A DNA stretch of 64,000 bases from Saccharopolyspora aridisoli (GTDB lineage: Bacteria > Actinomycetota > Actinomycetes > Mycobacteriales > Pseudonocardiaceae), in NCBI RefSeq assembly GCF_004348445.1, contig NZ_SMKV01000028.1, positions 1 to 64,000 on the forward strand, in the 5' to 3' direction. The position numbers were made by a program, and so were the translations under genes. The notes beneath the pieces are model-generated. The model worked only from the letters and a program-made list of their open reading frames with translations, was not told the DNA's origin and made no database searches. Positions 56,045 through 64,000 of this stretch are shown here, piece by piece (within the stretch, counting starts at the first letter, position 1; every line of letters begins with the position of its first letter).

Positions 56045-58045
56045 ATGACGGAGCCCGTGCGGTTGACCGACAGCGCCATGCTCGCCCGACGCCTCTTGTG
56101 GGACCGGGCAACCGACGAACCTCCCAGCGCCCAACCGATCATGGTGCTGCTCGGACCGACGGGCTCGGGCAAAACCCGCGCTTTGCAGTCCATCTCGCAG
56201 GACTGCGGGAACAGCGTGGTGCACGCCAAACCGTTCGACTTCGGGCGCGAGCAGCCCGCGACCACGGTCGTGGCGCTGGCCGCGATATCCGAAGACCTCT
56301 CCCGGCGGTGGCGCGCTCGGCGCAGTGCGAAGTTCACCCGGTTCGCGCTCGGGCTGGTCGCCGTGCAGGCCAACCTCGACACCTTCGACCGGGTGAAGGC
56401 CAGGGCAGAGATGAGCGCCGCGTTGCGCGAGTTCGCCGAGAGCCCGCGTGCGAACGACATCGCAGTTCAGGTGGATTCCACCGCCGACGCGGTCGAACCG
56501 GTGCTGGACCCGGTGCTGGTCACCGCCGCGAAGTTGGTGCTACCGCGACTGATCCGCACGATCGGCCGGAGGTCGCTCGCCAGCGCCAAGCGCTGGCACG
56601 CCGACATCCCGGAGGCCGAGGGCGCCGAGCCGCTGGACGCGCTGATCCAGCTCAGCCGGCGGGCCCGCAACGAACCGGAGGCCATGACGGCCTGGCTGAC
56701 CTCGGCTTTCCTGGCCGATGTGCGGGAGAGCCACCCGGTCATGGCACGCCCGGAACTGGGCAGCCCGTGCTCCTGCGAGAACGAGGCGGGCAAGACCCAC
56801 TCGCACAACTGGGTGGTCTTGCTGGACAACCTCGACCATCCCGGCGGGTACGAGTTCCTCAGCGACATCATCGCCGCGCGAGAACGACATCTGAGGCAGC
56901 ACAACGAGCGCGATCCGCTGCTGTTCATCGGCACCAGCGGCCGGTGGAACCCCGAGTGGGAATCGCACTGGCACGCACCGTGGAAGTCCGCTGCCACCAG
57001 ATCCGACGAGGTCCTGGTGGTGCCGCGCTGCCGCGACGCGGGCCACTGGCGCAACAACCCCGAAGTGGGCAGACCGCACGCCCCCGTGCACCCGGTTCTG
57101 CTGGAACCGCTGGAGATCGAGGAGACCGCGAGCCTGATCGGGCGCAGCCCGTACTTCAGCGAGGCGAAGCTGGCTCAGCGCGCCACCGCCGGGCTCCCGA
57201 AGGCGGTCGAGGCTGTTTCCGGAATACTGCCCACCTCCCGCTTGCGGGAAGGTAGGCGCGACATCCTCGAACCCGCCGAGTCGACCCCCGAAGCGTGGCA
57301 GCAACGCCTGACCGATCTGCGCGTCTCCGAGCAGCTGCAGGACGTGGACCTCGCGGAATTCGTCAACGCGGCTCCGTTCGCGACCGCGCCATGGCTGGTC
57401 CCGGCCGAGTCGACCAGCCTCGTGTCGCTGCCGCAGACCGGCCGCATCCTCACCGAGCTGCGCAGCGCGCTGTGGGTGATCGCCCCGGATCGCGACAGCG
57501 GGACCGAGGACCAGTCCCTGCTGCACCCGTGGATCGCGCGGACGCTGCTGTTCGCCCTCAACGCGCGCGGGGAGCAGGACGGGGGCTCGTACGAGACGCA
57601 GTTCGAGGCGCTGCTCAACGATCCGCACACCCAGCGCGACCTCGCCCGCACGTCCTACTGCCTGCTGGCGCTGGGCCGGTTCGGCGAGGTCGTCGAGACC
57701 CTGCGCGAACGCTTCGACCAGATGCCGCACCAGAGGTGGGTCGACCTGCTGGTCCTGGTCACCAGCGCCCCGGACGACAAACCGCTGCACCGCGACAACG
57801 CCCAGGTCTACGCCGATCTCGTCGAGCAGGACCTGCGTGACGGACCCGCCGAGCGGGACCAGGTGCGCAACGTGCTCGCCCGGTTGATCGCCGCGTACTG
57901 GCTGATCGCGAATCCGCTGGCCGGCCCCGACCGGGAGCGCAAGAACATCGTCGTGCAGAGCTTCCACGAACTCGCACCACTGTCACACCGCCCGGACGTC
58001 GCGGCGCTCTACGAAGCTGCACGCCGTGCTGACCAGCTGTTCTGA
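56045..58045 (+). CDS. Predicted P-loop ATPase, unknown function, paired with next gene
   Basis: A 666-residue soluble protein. Walker A GPTGSGKT is at 37-44 and a Walker B-like VVLLDNLD at ~257-264. Directly before the latter is a CSC-x7-HSH cluster (Cys242, Cys244, His252, His254) that could bind zinc. It lacks an ABC signature. The order and spacing resemble AAA+/STAND-type NTPases; the C-terminal ~280 residues are helical with TPR-like pieces (ARTSYCLLALGRFGEVVETL). ATG 56045 is chosen because AAGGGG lies six bases upstream. It is 20 bp from an anchored binding-fold gene, so the pair is probably one functional unit. I do not recognise a named family. Confidence 0.7.
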   Translation: MTEPVRLTDSAMLARRLLWDRATDEPPSAQPIMVLLGPTGSGKTRALQSISQDCGNSVVHAKPFDFGREQPATTVVALAAISEDLSRRWRARRSAKFTRFALGLVAVQANLDTFDRVKARAEMSAALREFAESPRANDIAVQVDSTADAVEPVLDPVLVTAAKLVLPRLIRTIGRRSLASAKRWHADIPEAEGAEPLDALIQLSRRARNEPEAMTAWLTSAFLADVRESHPVMARPELGSPCSCENEAGKTHSHNWVVLLDNLDHPGGYEFLSDIIAARERHLRQHNERDPLLFIGTSGRWNPEWESHWHAPWKSAATRSDEVLVVPRCRDAGHWRNNPEVGRPHAPVHPVLLEPLEIEETASLIGRSPYFSEAKLAQRATAGLPKAVEAVSGILPTSRLREGRRDILEPAESTPEAWQQRLTDLRVSEQLQDVDLAEFVNAAPFATAPWLVPAESTSLVSLPQTGRILTELRSALWVIAPDRDSGTEDQSLLHPWIARTLLFALNARGEQDGGSYETQFEALLNDPHTQRDLARTSYCLLALGRFGEVVETLRERFDQMPHQRWVDLLVLVTSAPDDKPLHRDNAQVYADLVEQDLRDGPAERDQVRNVLARLIAAYWLIANPLAGPDRERKNIVVQSFHELAPLSHRPDVAALYEAARRADQLF

Positions 58046-58065
58046 CCCTTCGGATTGGACCGGTC

Positions 58066-59622
58066 ATGCCCCTGTTCCGAAGCTCCACCTCGTCCGCTCC
58101 GGTGCAGCCCCGATCTTGGCTGCGCCGCCACAAGTTCATCGCCGCCGCAGTGGTCGTCGTGGTGGTCGCCGCCGGGCTGGCGGTGTGGCAACCCTGGGAA
58201 CCGTGCGACACGGGGATGAGGACGGTCGGAACCTCCCCGAACTGCGTCGGGATCGACGTCGAGAACACCTCGTTCGGCGCCAACGACGCGACACGCGACC
58301 TGAGAGCACTGATCGACGAGCACAACGCGAAGGTGGCCGGGCAGGACTCCGTCACCGTGGTGGTGCTGGACAACATGACCCCGAACGCCCGATTCGACAG
58401 CATCGACGCGAAGCATGTGCAGCACGGTGTGGCGGGCGCGCTCGCCGCCGCCTCGCGGGCCAACACCGAGCAGGTCGCGAGGGAAACCTCACCGCAGGTG
58501 AGGCTGAAGCTGGCAAACTACGGCGCCTCGAACGAGGAGGCGGAGGCCGCCGCGCAAGCGATCATCGACGCGCGCGCGAGCGAGCGCATCGTCGCGGTCG
58601 TGGGGTTGGGGCAGAGCCTGGGCCACACCCGGTTGGCGGCGACCCGGTTGTCCGATGCGGGTCTCGCGGTGGTCAGCGGGATGGCGAGCGCCGACGACAT
58701 GAATCGGCGCTTCCAGGACGACTCGACGCACACCGAGCGGTTCTACCGAATCACTCCGACCAACATCGACGCGGCCAAGGCTGCCGTGGGTCATCTGAAA
58801 TCCCGCAAGGGAAAGCTCGTGCTCGTCCACGACACGAACTCCGGCGACATCTATTCGCGCACGCTCGCTGAAGCGTTCAGGAGTGCCTACTGGACGGAGT
58901 TCGGCGAACGACCCGGTGAGGAGGATTTCAGCTCCCCGACGGATCTGGTCGGCATCTCGCGCGAGAAGTACATGGAGGACATGTTCGCCGACGTCTTCGC
59001 CAGGATCTGCGCTGAGCAACCCGACCAGGTCTACTTCGCCGGCCGGGGCAGCGACCTGGCGGTATTCCTGAAAACCATCGCGTCGAACGGCATCTGCGTC
59101 AACGATCTCGACCTGGACGTCATCACCAGCGATGACGCCAGCGCCCTCATGCACCGGCCGCTGCCCGACTTCTCGCCGAAGCAGGTCAGGGTCTTCTACA
59201 CCAGCGTCGCGACTCAGGGCCAGTGGGACCACGCCGACCCGCCTCAGCCTGACAGCCAGGCCCAGTACCGCAAGTTCGAGGAGGCGTTCAACGAGTTGGG
59301 TTTGACGGACAACGATCCCCTGACCGATGGTTACGCGATGTCTGTGCACGACGCGCTGCTGGTCGCCATCGCCGCCGCCCGCGGGTTCGAGGCTCCGGCG
59401 GAGAACTACAAGCAGGTGTCGAACTGGATCAGGAAGTTCGATTGCAAGGGGCCGTTTTCCGGCGCCACTGGCAAGATCGCCTACCAGGACGATGCTGGGA
59501 GCCAGGGCAACCCGGTGGGCAAGGCGATGCCGATCATGCGTATGGAGCCGAACGGACATCCGGTTCAGGAGAGCCTGGTCTGGACTCGCCACGGGGCGTC
59601 CGACCCGCAATCGTGCGGGTAG
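58066..59622 (+). CDS. Membrane-anchored periplasmic-binding-fold protein
   Basis: A 518-residue protein with one N-terminal transmembrane helix (~24-42) after a basic segment (RSWLRRHKF), so the rest lies outside. Residues ~60-500 look like a type 1 periplasmic-binding (Leu/Ile/Val-receptor-like) fold: VAVVGLGQSLGHTRLAATRL, DAGLAVVSGMAS, GKLVLVHDTNSGDIY and DPLTDGYAMSVHDALLVA. It lacks a lipobox and has no neighbouring permease. Ligand sensing seems more likely than transport. Coupled to the ATPase gene upstream. Confidence 0.75.
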   Translation: MPLFRSSTSSAPVQPRSWLRRHKFIAAAVVVVVVAAGLAVWQPWEPCDTGMRTVGTSPNCVGIDVENTSFGANDATRDLRALIDEHNAKVAGQDSVTVVVLDNMTPNARFDSIDAKHVQHGVAGALAAASRANTEQVARETSPQVRLKLANYGASNEEAEAAAQAIIDARASERIVAVVGLGQSLGHTRLAATRLSDAGLAVVSGMASADDMNRRFQDDSTHTERFYRITPTNIDAAKAAVGHLKSRKGKLVLVHDTNSGDIYSRTLAEAFRSAYWTEFGERPGEEDFSSPTDLVGISREKYMEDMFADVFARICAEQPDQVYFAGRGSDLAVFLKTIASNGICVNDLDLDVITSDDASALMHRPLPDFSPKQVRVFYTSVATQGQWDHADPPQPDSQAQYRKFEEAFNELGLTDNDPLTDGYAMSVHDALLVAIAAARGFEAPAENYKQVSNWIRKFDCKGPFSGATGKIAYQDDAGSQGNPVGKAMPIMRMEPNGHPVQESLVWTRHGASDPQSCG

Positions 59623-59640
59623 TCGGCGTATGGAGGGCTC

Positions 59641-60885
59641 ATGGACGACGTTTTCCGGCGGTTGGACGACATCCGCGACGACCTGGCAGCGCTGTACGAG
59701 GACCTGCACGCGCATCCTGAGCTGTCGTTCCAGGAGCACCGGACGGCTGCCGAGGTCGTGCGGCGGTTGGAGGCGCTGGGGCTGGAGGTCACCTCCGGCG
59801 TCGGCCGAACCGGTGTGGTGGGGGTGCTGCGCAACGGGACCGGGCCGACGGTGCTGCTGCGCGCGGACTTCGACGCGCTGCCGGTGCTGGAGCAGACCGG
59901 GCTGGACTACGCCAGCACGCAGCGGGCCACGGCCGCAGACGGCTCGGACGTCCCGGTGATGCACGCGTGCGGTCACGACATGCACGTCACCAGCCTGCTG
60001 GGCGCGATGGACCTGCTGATCACGGCGCGTTCTCGCTGGTCGGGGACGGTGGTGGCGGTGTTCCAGCCAGCCGAGGAGATCGGAGCCGGGGCACGGGCGA
60101 TGCTCGACGACGGGTTCTTGGAGCGCTTCCCACGACCGGACGTCTGCCTCGGGCAGCACGTCTTCCCGTTCCAGAGCGGCTTCGTGGGCATGATGAGCGG
60201 GCCTAGCATGTCGGCCGCCGACAGCGTGAAGATCACCATGTTCGGTCGCGGCGGGCACGGGTCGCAGCCGCAGAACGCGATCGATCCGGTGGTGATGGCC
60301 TCGGCGACGGTGATGCGGTTGCAGACGGTCGTCTCGCGCGAGGTCGCCGGTGATGACACCGCTGTGGTCACCGTCGGTTCGATCCGCGCGGGTACGAAGG
60401 AGAACATCATCCCCGACCAGGCGGAACTGCTGGTCAACATCCGGTCCTTCGACGAACGCGTCCGCGAGCGGGTCCTGGCGGCCGTCCGCCGCATCGTCCG
60501 GGCGGAGGCGATCGCCTCCGGTGCCGAGCGAGAGCCGGAGTTCGAACAGCTGACCCGGTTCCCGCTGCTGGTCAACGACCTCGACGCGACTTCCCGGACG
60601 ACCGGTGCCCTGCGCGCCGCGCTGGGCGACCACGCGGTGCTCGACCTGCCGCCCGCGATGGCCAGCGAGGACGTGGGCCTGTTCGGCGCGGCGGCGGGAG
60701 CCCCCACCTGCTACTGGTTCTTCGGTGGCACGGAGCCCGGCCGATTCCAGCGGGCCCTGGCCGAGGACCGGGTGGCTCAGGAGATCCCGGCCAACCACTC
60801 ACCGGGTTTCGCCCCGGCAATCGAACCGACCCTCACCACCGGCGTCAAAGCCCTCACCGCGGCCGCCCTGGAATGGCTCGCCTGA
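59641..60885 (+). CDS. M20-family amidohydrolase
   Basis: A 414-residue metallo-amidohydrolase of the M20D type (IAA-amino-acid or N-acyl-amino-acid hydrolases). Metal ligands are visible in VMHACGHDMH (~107-116), the QPAEEIGAGA motif, LGQHV, and a final His in PANHSPGF. The RFFGRGGHGSQP-like segment (FGRGGHGSQP) marks the dimerisation domain. ATG 59641 is 18 bp after the binding-fold gene, so it may be the third gene of that transcript. Confidence 0.9.
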   Translation: MDDVFRRLDDIRDDLAALYEDLHAHPELSFQEHRTAAEVVRRLEALGLEVTSGVGRTGVVGVLRNGTGPTVLLRADFDALPVLEQTGLDYASTQRATAADGSDVPVMHACGHDMHVTSLLGAMDLLITARSRWSGTVVAVFQPAEEIGAGARAMLDDGFLERFPRPDVCLGQHVFPFQSGFVGMMSGPSMSAADSVKITMFGRGGHGSQPQNAIDPVVMASATVMRLQTVVSREVAGDDTAVVTVGSIRAGTKENIIPDQAELLVNIRSFDERVRERVLAAVRRIVRAEAIASGAEREPEFEQLTRFPLLVNDLDATSRTTGALRAALGDHAVLDLPPAMASEDVGLFGAAAGAPTCYWFFGGTEPGRFQRALAEDRVAQEIPANHSPGFAPAIEPTLTTGVKALTAAALEWLA

Positions 60886-60924
60886 GCCAAGGAGCCCGAG
60901 GGCTCGGTGACGCCGGTGGGCCGG

Positions 60925-61818
60925 TCAGTTCGGGCTGGAACTGCCGCGGGCGAGCGCTCCTTGTTCGAGAGCGACCCAGAGCGTTCCGTCGGCAGTGAGC
61001 GTGAGTCCGTGGGGCTCGGAGGACGGATCGGGGAGCGCGTGGGTCTCGACGTGCCCATCGGGGGTGACGTGACCGAGGCGGCCCGTGGCCCACTCGGTGA
61101 ACCAGCAGGTCCCGTCGGGTGCCGAGGTGATCGCGTGCGGTCGGGAGGCGCGGTCGGGGAGCGGGAACTCGGCGATCTCGCCGTCCGGCCGGATGCGGCC
61201 GACCTGACCCGCGCCGATCTCGACGAACCACAACGCGTCGTCGGTGGCGGTGAGCCCGACCGGTGCCGCGTTCTCGGTGGGCAGCGGGAAGACCCGCACC
61301 TGGCCTCCGGTGCTGATGCGCCCGACCGCGTTGGCCTGGTTCAGGGTGAACCACAACGCCCCGTCCGGGCCGCTGCTGATCATCGAGGGGAAACCGCCCG
61401 CCTCAGGCAGGGCGAACTCGGTGATCTCGCCGTCGACGGTGATCCGGCCGATCCGGTCGGTGCTCATCGCCGTGAACCACAACGCGGAGTCCGGACCGAC
61501 CGCGAGCCCGCACGGGTTGGCGCCGGGCACGTCGAACCCGGTCACCGAACCGTCGGTGCCGATCCGCCCGATCCGGTCGCCCTGGTGCAGGGTGAACCAC
61601 AAGGCCTCGTCAGGTCCGGCGACGATCACCGTGGGACGGGAATCCGCCGGACCGGCCGGAAAGCCCCGGTAGCTCCCGTCGGGATCGAGGCGCCCGACTC
61701 GGCCGTGGTGCACCTCCGTGCACCAGATCGCACCGTCCGGCCCGGCTGCGACCCCGTACGGCCCGCACCCGGTTCCGCCGACCGGGATCTCCACGAATTC
61801 CACCCTCGCAGCCTTCAC
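60925..61818 (-). CDS. vgb: Streptogramin B lyase (Vgb family)
   Basis: A 297-residue seven-bladed beta-propeller that opens the macrocycle of type B streptogramins by an elimination. Blade repeats of the form GPDGALWFT...VGRI recur about every 42 residues. All four catalytic or magnesium residues known from staphylococcal Vgb are conserved at nearly identical positions: His228 (RPHAI), Glu268 and His270 (SEPHG) and Glu285 (VALEQ). It starts 51 bp after the tetR gene on the same strand, so both may be one transcript. Intrinsic resistance is the obvious role; actual substrate range is untested here. Confidence 0.85.
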   Translation of the reverse strand: MKAARVEFVEIPVGGTGCGPYGVAAGPDGAIWCTEVHHGRVGRLDPDGSYRGFPAGPADSRPTVIVAGPDEALWFTLHQGDRIGRIGTDGSVTGFDVPGANPCGLAVGPDSALWFTAMSTDRIGRITVDGEITEFALPEAGGFPSMISSGPDGALWFTLNQANAVGRISTGGQVRVFPLPTENAAPVGLTATDDALWFVEIGAGQVGRIRPDGEIAEFPLPDRASRPHAITSAPDGTCWFTEWATGRLGHVTPDGHVETHALPDPSSEPHGLTLTADGTLWVALEQGALARGSSSPN

Positions 61819-61869
61819 GACGAACGCGCCTGCGACAACTGGTTTTTCGCTTCCCCCGATCGACCCGCA

Positions 61870-62436
61870 CTAGACGCTCATGCCCCGCCAGATGAGGTCG
61901 AGGAGTTCGGCGGTCTCCTCCCGCCAGTTGCGCTTGGGGTTGAGGTAGAAGAGCCCGCCGAGGCCGCGCAGCACCGTTTCCGGGTTCACGTCCGAGCGGA
62001 TGTTGCCCGCCTCGACGTTGGCGCGCAGCAGCGCGGTGATCGCCTCGACCAGGGTTTCGTGGGCGTTGACCGGGAGTTCGGCGGGGGAGGACGTGGCGGC
62101 GACGAGCGCCTTGGCCAGGCCGCGCTTGGTCATCATGTAGTGCGCGAGGTGGTCGGTGACCCAGGTGCGGAGCGCTTCCTCGGGCTCGTGCTGTTCCAGC
62201 AGCTCCGGGACGACCTCGCCGAGGTGGTCCAGCTCGCGTTGGTAGACGGCGATGATGAGCGCCTCGGTGGTGGGGAAGTGCCGGTACACCGTGCCCACGC
62301 CGACGCCTGCCTGCTTGGCGATGTGGTTGAACGAGACCTGCTCCGAGCACGCCAGCGACCGGGCCGCGGTGGTCAGGATGGCCTCGTGGTTGCGCCGGGT
62401 GTCCGCGCGCCGGGGGTTCACAGAGCCCGTCGTCAT
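61870..62436 (-). CDS. TetR-family transcriptional regulator
   Basis: A 188-residue regulator with an N-terminal HTH (ILTTAARSLACSEQVSFNHI, then AKQAGVGVGTVYRHFPTTE). ATG 62436 has GGGAGGG upstream. It is divergent from the aldehyde oxidoreductase genes and 51 bp upstream of vgb on its own strand, so either or both may be controlled. Confidence 0.92.
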   Translation of the reverse strand: MTTGSVNPRRADTRRNHEAILTTAARSLACSEQVSFNHIAKQAGVGVGTVYRHFPTTEALIIAVYQRELDHLGEVVPELLEQHEPEEALRTWVTDHLAHYMMTKRGLAKALVAATSSPAELPVNAHETLVEAITALLRANVEAGNIRSDVNPETVLRGLGGLFYLNPKRNWREETAELLDLIWRGMSV

Positions 62437-62538
62437 CGTCCCTCCCCGGTCGGCTACCTGGTCCCGACCCGGAATGTAGTGCACCGCTCGCCGAACCTGG
62501 GCAGTCTTGAGGGTGAGAACACTCGCGCCCGTTGCGAA

Positions 62539-62554
62539 GCGGATAATAATCCGG
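62539..62554. promoter_or_regulatory. Palindrome in the tetR-oxidoreductase gap
   Basis: CGGAT-AATA-ATCCG (62540-62553) is a perfect 14-bp palindrome roughly midway in the 231-bp divergent gap, 103 bp before the tetR start and 115 bp before the 2Fe-2S subunit start. It is a candidate TetR operator and includes TAATAAT, which could be a -10 element. Confidence 0.5.
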
Positions 62555-62667
62555 TAGCTTCGATTCCAGCTGAAGTGGATGTGTATCCGGTTCAGCCTTC
62601 GAGTCTAGCTCCCACCACCACGAGCATTCCGCCCAACGCCACGGCGGAAGGGCGGGGAAGAGATTCT

Positions 62668-63111
62668 GTGGACCTCTCACTGGAAATCAACGGTAGGACG
62701 GAAGAGCTCAGCGTCGATCCCGGCGTGACCCTGCTCGACGCGCTGCGCGAGGAGCTCGGCGTCACCGGCCCCAAGAAGGGCTGCGATCGAGGTCAGTGCG
62801 GCGCTTGCACCGTGCACGTCGGCGGCCGTCCCGTCCTGTCCTGCCTCACGCTGGCGGCCACCGTGCAAGATTCGGTGACGACCGTCGAAGGGCTCGCCGA
62901 CGGCGAGTCGCTGCACCCGGTGCAGCGGGCCTTCCTCGACCAGGACGCGCTGCAGTGCGGTTTCTGCACGTCCGGCCAGGTCATGTCGGCCGTGGCCGCG
63001 GTCGAGCAGGACGTCGACGACGTCCGCGAGTTCATGTCCGGCAACATCTGCCGCTGCTCGGCCTACCCGAACATCGTGGCGGCAGTAGAACAGGCGAGGC
63101 AGGCGGGCTGA
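62668..63111 (+). CDS. Aldehyde oxidoreductase [2Fe-2S] subunit (PaoA/CoxS-like)
   Basis: A 147-residue iron-sulphur subunit of a molybdenum hydroxylase. The ferredoxin-type cluster uses Cys39, 44, 47 and 59 (KKGCDRGQCGACTV, LSCLT). The second cluster uses Cys97, 100, 128 and 130 (QCGFC, ICRC). GTG 62668 is chosen with GGGGAAGAG upstream. It overlaps the FAD subunit by one base (TGATG). Confidence 0.92.
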   Translation: MDLSLEINGRTEELSVDPGVTLLDALREELGVTGPKKGCDRGQCGACTVHVGGRPVLSCLTLAATVQDSVTTVEGLADGESLHPVQRAFLDQDALQCGFCTSGQVMSAVAAVEQDVDDVREFMSGNICRCSAYPNIVAAVEQARQAG

Positions 63112-64000
63112 TGCGCTCCTTCGAACTGACCGCACCCACCACGATCGACGAGGCGCTCGGCGACACCGGCACGTTCCTGGCCGGTGGCACCACGCTCGTC
63201 GACCTGATGAAGCTCGACGTGCTCACCCCGCAGCGGGTGCAGAACATCAACGGCCTGCCGCTGCGCGGGATCGACACCTCCGACGGGCTGCGCATCGGCG
63301 CGCTGGAGCGGATGAGCGACGTGGCCGCCAATCCCGGTGTGTACCCGGTGATCTCACGCGCGCTGCTGCAGAGCGCGTCGCAGCAGCTGCGCAACATGGC
63401 CAGCATCGGCGGGAACCTGGTGCAGCGCACGCGTTGCGGCTACTTCCGCGACGTCGACACGCCCTGCAACCGTCGTGACCCGGGCAGCGGGTGCCCGGCG
63501 ATCGGGGGAACCAACCGGATGCACGCGATCCTGGGCACCAGTGACGCGTGCGCGGCTACCCACGCCAGCGACCTGGCGGTCGCGCTGGTCGCGCTCGACG
63601 CCGAGGTCCGGCTGATCAGCACCGACGGCGAGCGCATGGTCAAGCTCGCCGACTTCTACATGCAGCCGGGCCAGACGCCCGAGGCCGAGCACGACCTGCG
63701 CGAGGGCGAGCTGATCGGCGAGGTCGTCGTGCCGAAGCTGGACTGGGCGACCAACTCCACCTACGTCAAGGTCCGCGACCGGCAGTCCTACGAGTTCGCG
63801 CTGACCTCGGCCGCCGTGGCGCTCGACGTCCGCGACGGGGTGATCGCCGACGCCCGCGTCGCCGCGGGCGGTGTGGCGACGGTGCCGTGGAAGCTCGGCG
63901 TCGTCGAGGACGTGCTGCGTGGCAAGCCCGCCAACCAGGAGACCTTCGAAGCCGCCGCCGCGCTCGCCGCCGAAGGGGCGAAGCCGTTGTCCGGCAACGC
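63111..64000 (+). CDS. Aldehyde oxidoreductase FAD subunit with [4Fe-4S] loop (PaoB-like), partial
   Basis: The first ~296 residues of the flavoprotein subunit, running off the window. The FAD-binding motif FLAGGTTLVDLMK lies at ~22-34 and MASIGGNLVQRTRCGYFRD follows. Cys109, Cys119, Cys128 and Cys147 are spaced as in E. coli PaoB (YagS), whose extra [4Fe-4S] cluster is unusual in this superfamily. The large molybdopterin subunit (PaoC-like) should follow beyond 64000. Confidence 0.92.
   Translation, partial: MRSFELTAPTTIDEALGDTGTFLAGGTTLVDLMKLDVLTPQRVQNINGLPLRGIDTSDGLRIGALERMSDVAANPGVYPVISRALLQSASQQLRNMASIGGNLVQRTRCGYFRDVDTPCNRRDPGSGCPAIGGTNRMHAILGTSDACAATHASDLAVALVALDAEVRLISTDGERMVKLADFYMQPGQTPEAEHDLREGELIGEVVVPKLDWATNSTYVKVRDRQSYEFALTSAAVALDVRDGVIADARVAAGGVATVPWKLGVVEDVLRGKPANQETFEAAAALAAEGAKPLSGN

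Noticed and set aside
60907-63111. A 734-codon open frame on the plus strand across vgb, tetR and the 2Fe-2S gene
   Set aside because: Only its last 147 codons (62668 onward) match a protein family. The rest is antisense to vgb and tetR.

Overview
The window is very GC-rich actinobacterial DNA with frequent GTG starts, dense GTGA/ATGA gene overlaps and an XRE-DUF5753/DUF397 pair. Gene order from 19 to 37 kb (dinG, pncB, clpS, DUF2017, P1 peptidase, mec, cysO, cysM, rhomboid, murI, metallo-beta-lactamase-fold phosphodiesterase, rph, rdgB) follows the Mycobacterium tuberculosis Rv1329c-Rv1341 block. The overall style points to the Pseudonocardiaceae, perhaps Saccharopolyspora; that placement is inference. 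I see no rRNA, tRNA, CRISPR array or complete mobile element.

Layout. 0-0.4 kb: the N-terminal piece of a CoxL-type molybdenum hydroxylase, folded back on itself as a 112-bp perfect inverted repeat. 0.5-2.8 kb: a polytopic membrane protein with a C-terminal ectodomain, and a small conserved protein. 3.1-6.8 kb: an Sdh1-type succinate dehydrogenase operon. 7.5-10 kb: VanZ-like protein, SDR oxidoreductase, lipoprotein. 10.4-14.6 kb: ctaD, serB and a Pth2-domain protein. 14.7-18.9 kb: a five-gene biotin-uptake operon (bioY, acyl-CoA ligase, atypical thiolase, bioM, bioN). 19-37 kb: the mycobacterial-type conserved block, interrupted by pncA, by an MFS/two-component/TAXI operon next to an IS200/IS605-like scar, and by an SMP-30 gene. 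37.8-47.6 kb: peroxiredoxin, two small proteins missed by usual size cut-offs, PoxB, the XRE/DUF397 pair, a bPH2 membrane pair, a GT39-like protein and a NarL-type two-component system. 48.3-53 kb: secreted trypsin, a decayed isoleucyl-tRNA synthetase, IclR, DODA dioxygenase with divergent MarR, FAH hydrolase. 53-60.9 kb: penicillin-acylase-family enzyme, a P-loop ATPase paired with a membrane-anchored periplasmic-binding-fold protein, and an M20 amidohydrolase. 60.9-64 kb: streptogramin B lyase, TetR regulator, and the first two subunits of a PaoABC-type aldehyde oxidoreductase running off the right edge.

How genes work together. PncB and PncA form one NAD-salvage operon with DinG. Mec, CysO and CysM form the protein-thiocarboxylate cysteine pathway; CysO carries a two-residue tail after its GG, implying proteolytic activation. 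BioYMN is a complete ECF biotin transporter, with two acyl-CoA enzymes in the middle of the operon. The MFS permease, response regulator, histidine kinase and TAXI lipoprotein form one overlapping minus-strand operon, probably for carboxylate sensing and uptake.

Between genes, a degenerate repeat of about 100-180 bp recurs in at least seven places, always intergenic and in both orientations. The least explained genetic unit is the ATPase/anchored-binding-protein pair at 56.0-59.6 kb. Other points of interest are the thiolase lacking one catalytic cysteine, the operator-like dyads upstream of bioY, and the fold-back at the left edge.
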